Below, piece by piece: positions 23,515 through 30,914 of a stretch of DNA of 30,914 nt. The notes below the pieces were generated by a model. That model worked only from the letters and a program-made list of their open reading frames with translations. It ran no database searches and was not told the origin of the DNA. Every line of letters starts with the position of its first letter. The stretch's first letter is position 1. Made by a program: the position numbers and the translations under genes. The DNA comes from a virus. The DNA lies in the IMG/VR virus record IMGVR_UViG_3300042429_000429, positions 1 to 30,914 of that record; one strand, given 5' to 3'.

Positions 23515-24491
23515 ATCCTGAAGCCATTATGACCCCTGGCGGCATTGCCGACCAGCTCACTCGCGGCCTCTCTGGTCTTGGCCAGTCGTTCGCTCGTCGT
23601 GAAGAGTTACGCTATCAGGGCCAGCGTGATCGCATGGCGGATGATCGCTACACTGCCGAGATGGCCCTGCGTCAGCAGGCGCAGGAACGTGCTGATGCAC
23701 GGATGGCGCTTGAAGATCGCCGGTATGGCGAACAGCAGGCACGCCTTGGTCGCATGGATCAGTTGGCTCTTGAAGATCGGCAGCGAGCACAGGCGGATGC
23801 CGAGCGCAAACGTCGCGCTATGTACCCTGAAGACTACGTAAATAGTCCAGATCCTCAGCAATCGCGTTCAGCACAAGAGGCGCTACGTCGTCAAGAGTTT
23901 GACTACGCTACTAAAGGGTATGTATCTCCTGATCAAATGCAGACGTTACCCGGTGCTGATTTCCGTGCTCCGATGCAGCCGGGTCAGCGTCTTTTTGGAC
24001 CGGTTCCGGGGTCTGCGGCAGCGCAGGGCTTGGAAGCTCGTGATCAGAGTCGCAAACCAAACTACGGGCGTACGGAAGAGCAGCGTATCGCAGCTCAAGA
24101 AGCCGCGCGACGATTCCAAATGGAGCGCGATGCTACCCGAGCACGCGCAAATCGTATGGAACAGATTACGAAAGAAATCAATAACGCTAAAAAGGATAAA
24201 GAACAGCGTATCAAGGACGCTCTTTTAGCTGAAGGCATGACGCTCGGGGAGCAAGACGGCTGGCTTACTTCAAGGGATACCGCGCTTAAGAACATTGCAG
24301 CAGCTAGAAAAGCGCACGAAAGTGCGCCAGACCCGGCATTGCAGAAGCTCGAAACTGAGTTGGCGGTGCTTCAAGCAATGGGCGGAGCGGCAGGCGCACT
24401 TGGTGCCCCGAGTCAAGTGACCCCTTCCAATACTGGAAATATTGAAGACGATATCGACAACGGCGCACCGTTATTCAACCCCAAGCGTTAG
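23511..24491 (+). CDS. Helical internal virion / DNA ejection protein
   Basis: This is a 326-residue, strongly charged helical protein. Residues ~28-100 form a long Arg/Gln/Glu/Asp coiled coil with a recurring ALEDR(R/Q) element. Later segments (RTEEQRIAAQEAARRFQMER, ITKEINNAKKDKEQRIKDAL) are also coiled. The C-terminus is disordered (NIEDDIDNGAPLFNPKR). The gene occupies the P22 gp20-like slot between the zipper protein and the giant ejection protein. No membrane segment or enzyme motif is seen. ATG 23511 overlaps the previous TGA. Confidence 0.7.
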   Translation: MNPEAIMTPGGIADQLTRGLSGLGQSFARREELRYQGQRDRMADDRYTAEMALRQQAQERADARMALEDRRYGEQQARLGRMDQLALEDRQRAQADAERKRRAMYPEDYVNSPDPQQSRSAQEALRRQEFDYATKGYVSPDQMQTLPGADFRAPMQPGQRLFGPVPGSAAAQGLEARDQSRKPNYGRTEEQRIAAQEAARRFQMERDATRARANRMEQITKEINNAKKDKEQRIKDALLAEGMTLGEQDGWLTSRDTALKNIAAARKAHESAPDPALQKLETELAVLQAMGGAAGALGAPSQVTPSNTGNIEDDIDNGAPLFNPKR

Positions 24492-24499
24492 AGTTCTTC

Positions 24500-27400
24500 A
24501 TGCCTAATTACGATGAAATGGTTGACTACGTTACTCGCAAGTTCGAGGATCGCGGGCAAACCCCTGATCCCGCTGCGGTTATGCGCGTGTCGGCAAGGAT
24601 CATCAAAAAGCAGGGAGTGCAGGTTGATGCCAATCACATGGCGGGCCTCAGCGATGCGGCACGTCGTCGCTTAGCTGCACCTACGCAGAATGGAACCGCG
24701 CCGGGATCGTGGGAGCGAGTTAAAGAAGTCGCTGGAGAGTACGGCAGCGGTGTTGCGGATGCGCTTAATGTCGCAGGTAAAACAATCTCCCTTGGCTCAA
24801 CGGCGGCAGTTGGCGGCGTCGCTCTTCCATTCGTTAGCAATGAGACGGGTGCGCGCTGGTCCGATACGGTACGCCAGCAAGCCAGCGATCTAGGCGTAGC
24901 CCAAGAACGTGCGGGCGGCTTAAACTCAGCGGCTGGTGCGATGATGGCGGGGCCTCTTGCGCCCGCTGCTATACTAGGCGGAGTTGCGCAAAAAGGCGCG
25001 CAGATGCAAGAGCAGGGGCAGAACCCTACTGATTTGGCAAATCGCATCAATCTCGGCGGAACAGCCGCACTACAAACAGGCTTAACGGCAGCAGGTGCTG
25101 GCGTTGGCGCGGGTGCTGCACGTCTGGGTACGGTAGCGGGAGGAACGGCCTTTGGCTTACGCGGCGTTGCCGGACAAGCGGCACTCGCAGGCACGGGCGC
25201 GGCGGCTGGATTGGCGGCCACTGGCGCACAGGCAGGTCTCGACTACGCCACAGGCAACGAGCAGTTTGCCCCTGGTGCGGAAGATTACCTAGTGAACGCG
25301 GGCATGAATGCCGCAGTTCCGGCTATGGCTATGGCGCGCACGGGTGTTGCTGGCGCATTACGTGCGGCAGAAGGCAGACGCCAAGTCAACATGGATCAGC
25401 TCCTTGCCGCTAAGCAGGGGGATGCTGCATTGGCGGACGCTGCTGCAAATGATGCTGCTGTGAGTAAGCGTATCGACCTTGAAGATGCGCAACAGCAAGC
25501 CGTAGCAAAAGCACAAGAAGCGCTTTCAAATACGCCAGAAGTAGCTTCCGAACGCGCAAGAATAGATGCCGACATTCGCCAAGCGCAATACGAAGGCGTT
25601 GCGGGTGCTGTTGATAATACGTCCGTAGCTGATCGCATACTACGCGAGCGTATGGCGGCAGATCGAGAAGCATTCAACGCGGCTGATCAAGAGCAGTATG
25701 CTCGCGAGCAGGCGCAACAGGAAGCCGAAATAGCGCAGCGCGATGCGGAAGCGCGTCGCGATCTAGCCCCCGAGTATGCCCGAGACGCTGCACGTAAACT
25801 CGGTCTCAACGCTGACGATGTAGTGGCTCAAGCCCGTGCCGAGGCGGCATCGCAGCGCATGGGTGAAACCGTACGCGATCCGATTGCAGATCGCGTACGT
25901 TTCATGGCACGCGCCAACGAGGTTATGGGGGACTTTCCTACCGTTCCCGATAGGGCGACGGCTAAACCAGAAGGCCCGGTAGTAATACCTCGCATTGAAG
26001 ATATTCCTAAAGCGCGGGACATGCCGTCAACTACGCTAGAGGGGGCTGTAACCGCCCCTATCGGTGACCCGCTTGCTCAAGTTCGACGTGAGCAGCAGGC
26101 AAACCGCATGCGCAATGCTACAAACCGCGCTGGGGAAGAAGCTGCTGTTGCTTCGCGTGAGCAAGCGAAGGCCGCTCGTGAAGCCGTACGTTCCGCGTAT
26201 CAAGCAGAACGTTTGGATCGCCGTACTGCAACGCGCCTAATGGACGAATTGGGCGCTAAGAATCTTTCCGAAAAGCGGGCGGCTGAAATTCAAGCCGCGC
26301 ATGAGTACAGCGTTGAGAATCTTATCCCGCAACGTAATACGGCTGGCGATACCTACGAAGGCGCATACCCAACTCTTGAGGGCCAGACGGGAAAAGAGTT
26401 TGATACGGCAGCGGATACCGCTCCGGTACAGGAAGGAACGCCGGTTCAAGCGCCCGAGCCGCGCTATCTCGTAGAACCCGCCACTGGCAAAGCGCGCCTT
26501 GTCACCGATCGCATGACCGTAGATCCTAAGGAGACGGTCGCGTATTCCGATCTGACGCCAGAGCAGAAGAATCGTGTTGATGTAGCTGCCAAGAATCTGT
26601 CACGCCGGGTTGCAGGTCGTGACGTAACGCGCTCCGGCGCAGCTATTAATCCGGCTATTCCGCTTGTTGAAGGAATGCAGGCCCTAGGCAAGGGGGCTAA
26701 AGTCGTAGGTCGTTTAACTAAGCGCGGCGTCGGTCGGATAGTAGACAATGCGTCGGAGGCGCTGAGTGGAGATAGAACACATACGGGCCGCGCAGTGCGT
26801 ACCGTTATGGAAATGATTGGTGATGACTCCACAGATCGCCTTAAACGTAGTAGTTCGGCTCCCGTGCGCGATGCGGGCGACCGTATCAATCAAGCTATTG
26901 AAGAGTCGCATATTGCACAGCAGCGTATGCACAAAGCCATGGAGACAGCACGGACTGGCGCAGCTACCATGGACGCTAGTAAGGCCAAGGCACTTCACGA
27001 AGCCGATCAGCCTTCAAAGCCGATGGACCCTAAGCAGGAGTACGCTAACAGCCCTTGGAAGATGATGCTTGAAGGCAAGCTAGAGGTTCCTGAAAATCTC
27101 CAACAGTTTGTCGATGCTAAAGATCTAGCCAACCAATCTACTCGCGACGAAGCTCTCGCAGCAGGCGTACCGATTGGCAAAGGCACCGGAAAAAACGTGT
27201 TCATCCGTCACTTTACGGGAGACACGCACGGCATCCTGGCTAGCGGCTCTGATAGCGTCCTTGGATCTAAGTTTGTTCGCGCTATGTCCGAACTTAACGG
27301 CGTAGCGCCTGAGCAGATAAAGAAGGATTTCTTTGGATTAGATGCGCTCGGCAAGGGTGCAGGGGTGCGGCTCGACCCTATGGAAATAGGGCGCAAGTAC

Positions 27401-29029
27401 AAAGAGTTTCCATCACACTTGCGCGACGGCGACAACTACATCCGCCTGCTAGAAACAGACCCGTCACGTTACGTGCGCAGTACGTTCGAAGGCACTGCCC
27501 GGCGTATCGGATTCTATAAGGCGTTTGGCGGGGCTGTTGACGTTAGCGATTTGAGTAAATTGATGCCGCAACTGAACGGTGTGGCCGATGCACAAAAAGC
27601 TGCCGTAGTCCGCGCGATCAATGCGTACAACGGGTTTGGCGAGTTGCGATGGAATGCGGGTGATCGAGGCGCGGTTGAGGGTATTAACAACGCCAAGCGC
27701 GTTGTTGGCTCACTACTGACTAGCGCAACTGCTCCCGTGGACGTGTCGGAAGTAGTTAATATCGTTAACCACGTTCCACTGACCTACGCACTAGAGGGGC
27801 TTGCAAACGGTGCTGTTCGTAACAAGCGAGCAGTGGCTGAGGGAGGTCTTGATTCGGACGTTAAAAACCGCGTAGACTTACGCGGTGCTATGACTCAAGC
27901 TACCGGCAACTTTGCAGCAGGGGTTCAGCGCGCAGCCGGGCGTAATATCGTTAACCGCTATACGCACACGGTAGGCTACGAGGGTGGCCGTGCGTGGGCT
28001 AAGCATTTGCAAGAAGAGGGCGTAACTTTACTTGACGAAGGCTTTTTAACCATGAATCGGGTTTCGCCTGAAATGCAGGCGCGTTTTCGTGAAAAGCGTG
28101 CATCGGATACGGACGTTAAAGTCTTGGCGACTATGATCGCAGAGAACATGACCGGCGCTAAAAGGAACCTTGCACAAACCGCTCGCGGATCGCGTCTTGA
28201 AATAGTTAACACGATGGGGGCGCTCTTCCGTCGTTACGGTGAAAACCGCGTTCGCAATATGCTACGAACAATAGACGGAGCCAAGGCCATCATTGCTAAC
28301 GAAAAAGCACCTATGCGCGTACGCTTAGCGACCGCATCGGCTATGCTGGCTCAATCTGCCGCAGGTCTTGGCGTCAGCGCATCCGCCGCAACCGCCATCG
28401 GTACCGCGCTTACCTACGGCATATCCGCTTTGGGGATGTTTTGGGAAAGCAAAGAGTCAAACGTTCCTCTTTTGGCCAACGTCGTAGGCGGAGCTGTTCC
28501 CGGTAGCATGCTCAACTACATGAGTCGTGATTCCTCTAGCCCAGGCGTAGCGGTGGCATCGATGTTGTCGTGGCCCGTTATGGTCGGAAACTTAGTATAC
28601 ACGGCAGCAAGCAAAGGCGAACCGTCGCGTCTGTTCCCTGCGGCACGGCGTGTTAAGGAAGCATTGTCCAGCGATGATCGCGGCGGAAAACTAGCGCAGC
28701 AGATAATGTATAGCGCCGCTTCAAAGCTCTACGGAAGCCGTATGGGGGCAGCAGAACAATCAGACGATGCCAAAGCGCGTTCCGATTTTCGCAAGCGCCT
28801 ACTTGCAGGCGACGAAGACGGCGCACAAGCCGTCTTGAGTAGCTACCTACCTACGCTTAGCGAAGCCGACAAAAAGAAGTTCTTGAGGGGGCTTCCCTAC
28901 GTGAGTACTTTTGGTACTAAGCGCATGGCCGCAATCCTTGAAGCGATGCCGTTAAAGGCGCGTCGCTACATCATGCGCCATGATAGCGACGCTAAACGTA
29001 TTGTAGAACAATTCACACGTGAGGAGTGA
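24500..29029 (+). CDS. Giant internal virion / DNA ejection protein
   Basis: This is a 1509-residue protein, the last late gene, in the place of P22 gp16 or T7 gp16. Residues ~95-260 form an Ala/Gly-rich, membrane-compatible zone (AAVGGVALPF, LTAAGAGVGAGAARLG, AGLAATGAQAGLDYATGN). Residues ~295-480 form a charged coiled-coil region with QQ and RR runs. Around ~970-1020, ETDPSRYVRSTFEGTARRIG and FYKAFGG resemble helical domains of large phage ejection or polyvalent proteins. Residues ~1285-1370 contain further hydrophobic segments (AATAIGTALTYGISALGMFW, VASMLSWPVMVGNLVYTA). I see no SLT or other peptidoglycan-hydrolase catalytic motif by eye, unlike T7 gp16. The last 17 nt overlap the convergent resolvase gene. 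Confidence 0.78.
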   Translation: MPNYDEMVDYVTRKFEDRGQTPDPAAVMRVSARIIKKQGVQVDANHMAGLSDAARRRLAAPTQNGTAPGSWERVKEVAGEYGSGVADALNVAGKTISLGSTAAVGGVALPFVSNETGARWSDTVRQQASDLGVAQERAGGLNSAAGAMMAGPLAPAAILGGVAQKGAQMQEQGQNPTDLANRINLGGTAALQTGLTAAGAGVGAGAARLGTVAGGTAFGLRGVAGQAALAGTGAAAGLAATGAQAGLDYATGNEQFAPGAEDYLVNAGMNAAVPAMAMARTGVAGALRAAEGRRQVNMDQLLAAKQGDAALADAAANDAAVSKRIDLEDAQQQAVAKAQEALSNTPEVASERARIDADIRQAQYEGVAGAVDNTSVADRILRERMAADREAFNAADQEQYAREQAQQEAEIAQRDAEARRDLAPEYARDAARKLGLNADDVVAQARAEAASQRMGETVRDPIADRVRFMARANEVMGDFPTVPDRATAKPEGPVVIPRIEDIPKARDMPSTTLEGAVTAPIGDPLAQVRREQQANRMRNATNRAGEEAAVASREQAKAAREAVRSAYQAERLDRRTATRLMDELGAKNLSEKRAAEIQAAHEYSVENLIPQRNTAGDTYEGAYPTLEGQTGKEFDTAADTAPVQEGTPVQAPEPRYLVEPATGKARLVTDRMTVDPKETVAYSDLTPEQKNRVDVAAKNLSRRVAGRDVTRSGAAINPAIPLVEGMQALGKGAKVVGRLTKRGVGRIVDNASEALSGDRTHTGRAVRTVMEMIGDDSTDRLKRSSSAPVRDAGDRINQAIEESHIAQQRMHKAMETARTGAATMDASKAKALHEADQPSKPMDPKQEYANSPWKMMLEGKLEVPENLQQFVDAKDLANQSTRDEALAAGVPIGKGTGKNVFIRHFTGDTHGILASGSDSVLGSKFVRAMSELNGVAPEQIKKDFFGLDALGKGAGVRLDPMEIGRKYKEFPSHLRDGDNYIRLLETDPSRYVRSTFEGTARRIGFYKAFGGAVDVSDLSKLMPQLNGVADAQKAAVVRAINAYNGFGELRWNAGDRGAVEGINNAKRVVGSLLTSATAPVDVSEVVNIVNHVPLTYALEGLANGAVRNKRAVAEGGLDSDVKNRVDLRGAMTQATGNFAAGVQRAAGRNIVNRYTHTVGYEGGRAWAKHLQEEGVTLLDEGFLTMNRVSPEMQARFREKRASDTDVKVLATMIAENMTGAKRNLAQTARGSRLEIVNTMGALFRRYGENRVRNMLRTIDGAKAIIANEKAPMRVRLATASAMLAQSAAGLGVSASAATAIGTALTYGISALGMFWESKESNVPLLANVVGGAVPGSMLNYMSRDSSSPGVAVASMLSWPVMVGNLVYTAASKGEPSRLFPAARRVKEALSSDDRGGKLAQQIMYSAASKLYGSRMGAAEQSDDAKARSDFRKRLLAGDEDGAQAVLSSYLPTLSEADKKKFLRGLPYVSTFGTKRMAAILEAMPLKARRYIMRHDSDAKRIVEQFTREE

Positions 29030-29360
29030 TCTCAACGTAGGTCGCCAACGGGCCTACGTCGATACGGAAACTTCCTGACCGCACAAGCGAGTCGTTTGAT
29101 AACGCGCCTGCGTCTTGCAACGCATCAAAGATGGCCGCAATCGCGTTGTCCAGGTCCGGCTTGCACTTGCCGGTCGGCGTAGTCCACCGCACGTTAATAC
29201 CCACGGGTTCGTTCCATTGGTAATGTGGAACCGTAGATCGCCACATCGCCACGAACTTCTTGCGCCAGTCTTGGTAGCGTTTGGGCATGTACGTACCCCG
29301 TGCTGTGACACGGGGGCGAGCTTTAGCACAGGGTTCAAGACCGGGTAGTTGGATTTTCAT
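29013..29360 (-). CDS. rusA: RusA-family Holliday junction resolvase
   Basis: This is a 115-residue, metal-dependent homodimeric endonuclease that cuts Holliday junctions and other branched DNA during recombination, replication or packaging. The N-terminal PGLEPCAKARPRVTARGTYM block and the KPDLDNAIAAIFDALQDAG motif (67-85) are diagnostic. Asp69, Asp71 and Asp90 (in SNDSLV) correspond to the three essential aspartates of E. coli RusA (70, 72, 91). The conserved catalytic-associated Lys of that protein (Lys76) falls on Ala75 here by this alignment, an oddity. It is the last gene of the leftward replication operon. Its stop is inside the 3' end of the giant late gene. Confidence 0.9.
   Translation of the reverse strand: MKIQLPGLEPCAKARPRVTARGTYMPKRYQDWRKKFVAMWRSTVPHYQWNEPVGINVRWTTPTGKCKPDLDNAIAAIFDALQDAGALSNDSLVRSGSFRIDVGPLATYVEITPHV
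29035..29059. promoter_or_regulatory. Hairpin at the convergent operon junction
   Basis: ACGTAGGTC (29035-29043) pairs with GGCCTACGT (29051-29059) over nine base pairs (one G-U) around a seven-base loop. It lies 5 nt past the late-operon stop and inside the 3' end of rusA. Neither side has a T-tract, so ordinary intrinsic termination is not supported. It may slow transcription or protect 3' ends at the head-to-head junction. The role is inferred. Confidence 0.4.
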
Positions 29361-29392
29361 ATCTTTTCGTGTGTTTTAAGGAACATGATGTG

Positions 29393-29992
29393 CTACAAAA
29401 TATGTTTTTTTTTCTGAAACAGAAGACGTAGTCTTCTTTGTTGCTTTGACCTTGTGCCACTTTTTATTTCAATAGCCGCGCCACAGTATCCACAAGGTGT
29501 AGTTTCGGGGCAAGACGCTTCAAAAGCCCTTATCGCAGCAAATCGAACCGCATGCCCTGCGGCAGCGGAGCATTGGCGGCTGCATGTTTGTGGCACCCCT
29601 CGAACATAGCGGCTTCTCCGCAAAAGACCTATTTTAGTAGTGTCGTCTATCGTAATATCTTTACCGCACACGTGACAGGGTGTGTTTTCAGGAACGTCGG
29701 TAGTTTTTCTTTTGGCCAACATGCGTGCTCTGCTTACTTTTGATCTCTGTGCCGCACCGCACGCTTTAGAACAAGTCCAGTAGCCCGTTTTCCGGTATGC
29801 CTGTATTGCAGCCGACCCCTTTATAACTCCGCAGGCCTTACAGACTTCGCATTGCACTGATAAGGCGTGTGCCTCTATTTTCGCCTCTGAACTACATTCA
29901 GACGAGCAAAAAATGTTTCGTCCTCTACTGACAGGGGTGCCGCAAACAAGGCACAACGCGCATTCGTTAGGTAGTTGTTCGGTATCAGCCAT
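29393..29992 (-). CDS. Tandem zinc-knuckle protein (fourth module broken in frame)
   Basis: This is a 199-residue protein with tandem modules of the form CxxC(G)...CSxxC. Module 1 uses Cys14/17 with Cys29/33, module 2 Cys51/54 with 74/78, and module 3 Cys106/109 with 137/141. Module 4 begins at Cys167/170 but ends in RLRLLFQKKKHIL without a second pair. A one-base deletion or +1 shift in the A9 run (29405-29413) would instead read KKNIFCSTSCSLKH. That supplies the missing CSxxC with 28 residues of spacing (27 in module 3) and extends the protein to ~218 residues ending at 29335 inside rusA. Such modules are common in phage HNH or DNA-binding proteins; no HNH core is seen. It lies between DUF3310 and rusA, and a nucleic-acid-binding role is likely. 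Confidence 0.75.
   Translation of the reverse strand: MADTEQLPNECALCLVCGTPVSRGRNIFCSSECSSEAKIEAHALSVQCEVCKACGVIKGSAAIQAYRKTGYWTCSKACGAAQRSKVSRARMLAKRKTTDVPENTPCHVCGKDITIDDTTKIGLLRRSRYVRGVPQTCSRQCSAAAGHAVRFAAIRAFEASCPETTPCGYCGAAIEIKSGTRSKQQRRLRLLFQKKKHIL
29405..29413 (-). other. A9 homopolymer, candidate slippage site
   Basis: Nine consecutive A's on the coding (-) strand encode three lysines at the end of the zinc-knuckle gene. Such runs are known sites for RNA-polymerase slippage, and they are also common places for mutational or sequencing indels. Loss of one A (equivalent to +1 frame) restores the fourth zinc module; the -1 frame does not (it soon stops). This makes it a specific candidate for recoding. 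Confidence 0.5.
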
Positions 29993-30251
29993 TTGTCTTC
30001 TCGCGTTTAGCGATTTCTCGTTGAATGTACCAGACGGCCTTTTTTAAGTCCTCAATCGCATTGTTCTTTAGATCAGCCCGCCACGCATATTTAATCGCGT
30101 TACCCAAATTGAAGCCCATGTGTTCCGTGATTTGAATGCACTCGATGCCGCTTGGGTGTGACGTGTAGTGCGGTGGGTGGTTGACGACATCGGGTAGATT
30201 TTTGCAATTACCCCCTGCCATAATCCATACAGGCATAGTGTTTTCACTCAT
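29985..30251 (-). CDS. DUF3310 family protein
   Basis: This is an 88-residue protein. I start it at ATG 30251, which has AAGGA with 8-9 nt spacing on the - strand; an upstream in-frame codon at 30296 overlaps the polymerase and lacks such a site. Residues ~22-45 (VVNHPPHYTSHPSGIECIQI) and the following LGNAIKYAWRADLKNN, IEDLKKAVWYIQREI are the characteristic DUF3310 pattern. This family is common next to phage replication genes and has been loosely called nucleotide-kinase-like. Its biochemical activity is not established. It starts 1 nt after the polymerase stop and overlaps the zinc-knuckle gene by 8 nt, so the three are co-expressed. Confidence 0.88.
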   Translation of the reverse strand: MSENTMPVWIMAGGNCKNLPDVVNHPPHYTSHPSGIECIQITEHMGFNLGNAIKYAWRADLKNNAIEDLKKAVWYIQREIAKREKTNG

Positions 30252-30252
30252 T

Positions 30253-30914
30253 TTATCCGTCCTTTTTGTAGCATTCAGCAACCCAACCAGCACCACTGAC
30301 AGGCAGACCTTCTGCCCATTCCGGAAGCTGGAGAATAATGCGTTGAAACTCGTCGAATCGTGAAGCGTCGGGCATCTCTGCTACGATCTCGTCGTAAATA
30401 CGAAGGATCACCTTAAACCCCGCCGCTTCCAGGTTGTTGCAAGCATAGCGTAGCAGGCAGCCAGAAGTACCCTGCACAATGTGGTTCGTAAGCACCCCGC
30501 CATGAGTGCTGATCTTGCGCCACACCTCACCGGGACCATCTTCGCGCATGTAGTGCAACTGGCGCTTTGGACCGTACTCAGGATGCACAACGGTCTCCAT
30601 GGTGGCATACGGGTAGGTGATCTTGCGACCAGAAACGAGACGACATTGCAGATGCAAGCCATCGAATCGGTACGCTGCTTTGCCTATGCTGTATACGGAA
30701 CCTGGATTGTCAACGGCCTTCTCTGCGGCCTTCTCGGTATTGTGCCAGAACGCCACGTTTTCACGGTGTGTTGCACGGTATCCGTCGATGATGAACTGTG
30801 CCTCTGCATCAGACAGAATTAGTCCGTAGGCGTCCTTTGCTTGTGTCTGAAGGGTTTTCCATCCGGTGCGGTACGCAGCAGCGAGCTTGCCTACCTTACC
30901 AAGCTGGCGTTGAT
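30253..30914 (-). CDS. DNA polymerase, family A (partial, C-terminal)
   Basis: This is the C-terminal 219 residues of the phage replicative polymerase; the frame remains open past 30756 to the right edge. The visible start QRQLGKVGKLAAAYRTGW is motif B (the O helix). Arg2, Lys6 and Tyr14 align with Arg754, Lys758 and Tyr766 of E. coli Pol I. Leu10 falls at Pol I position 762. Further on, NHIVQGTSGCLLRYA (Asn143, Gln147) matches the N-x-x-x-QG region. RIYDEIVAEMP (Asp174, Glu175) is motif C with Tyr in place of the usual His. The gene ends at TAA 30255-30253, just before DUF3310. The exonuclease domain, if present, lies outside the window. Confidence 0.93.
   Translation of the reverse strand, partial: QRQLGKVGKLAAAYRTGWKTLQTQAKDAYGLILSDAEAQFIIDGYRATHRENVAFWHNTEKAAEKAVDNPGSVYSIGKAAYRFDGLHLQCRLVSGRKITYPYATMETVVHPEYGPKRQLHYMREDGPGEVWRKISTHGGVLTNHIVQGTSGCLLRYACNNLEAAGFKVILRIYDEIVAEMPDASRFDEFQRIILQLPEWAEGLPVSGAGWVAECYKKDG

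Overview
The window is one continuous stretch of a short-tailed (podovirus-type) phage genome infecting a Gram-negative host. The main evidence is a large terminase with intact ATPase and nuclease motifs, a ~711-residue P22-like portal, a scaffold/major-capsid pair, an adaptor plus a tail-hub/nozzle protein with no tape-measure gene, and a block of glutamine/glycine-zipper ejection proteins ending in a 1509-residue protein. A lipobox protein that also has a transmembrane segment (a spanin candidate) argues for a host with an outer membrane. There is no integrase, tRNA or CRISPR array, and I cannot name the host.

Layout, left to right on the + strand: the 3' end of an unknown gene; five tiny overlapping genes (57-916), one with a miniature CxxC-CxxC knuckle; the large terminase (913-2433); a structured non-coding gap (2434-2524); a fibre/decoration block (2525-5193); a small lysis-like block (5194-6762); two further small genes and a giant fibre (6800-10962); a small Trp-rich gene and a small beta protein (10959-11368); portal, scaffold and major capsid (11365-15798); a clear intrinsic terminator (15836-15870); adaptor and tail-hub genes (15897-18609); two divergent paralogues flanking a beta-rich protein (18606-20470); a collar-domain fibre (20511-21899); and four ejection proteins (21911-29029).

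On the - strand at the right end lies a replication/recombination operon, read right to left: a family A DNA polymerase cut by the window edge, a DUF3310 protein, a multi-zinc-knuckle protein and a RusA-type Holliday junction resolvase. It converges on the late operon, and the two stop regions overlap by 17 nt.

Almost every late gene is joined to the next by GTGA, ATGA or TAATG overlaps. This argues for translational coupling, and it also revealed several short genes and corrected several starts. The most interesting signal is in the zinc-knuckle gene. Its fourth CxxC...CSxxC module is broken in the annotated frame but is completed exactly by a one-base shift at an A9 homopolymer, which suggests slippage/frameshifting or a homopolymer indel. 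Other points worth attention are a candidate unimolecular spanin with no recognisable endolysin, receptor-binding genes inserted between terminase and portal, a RusA lacking its catalytic-associated lysine, and a polymerase with Leu at the position equivalent to E. coli Pol I residue 762.
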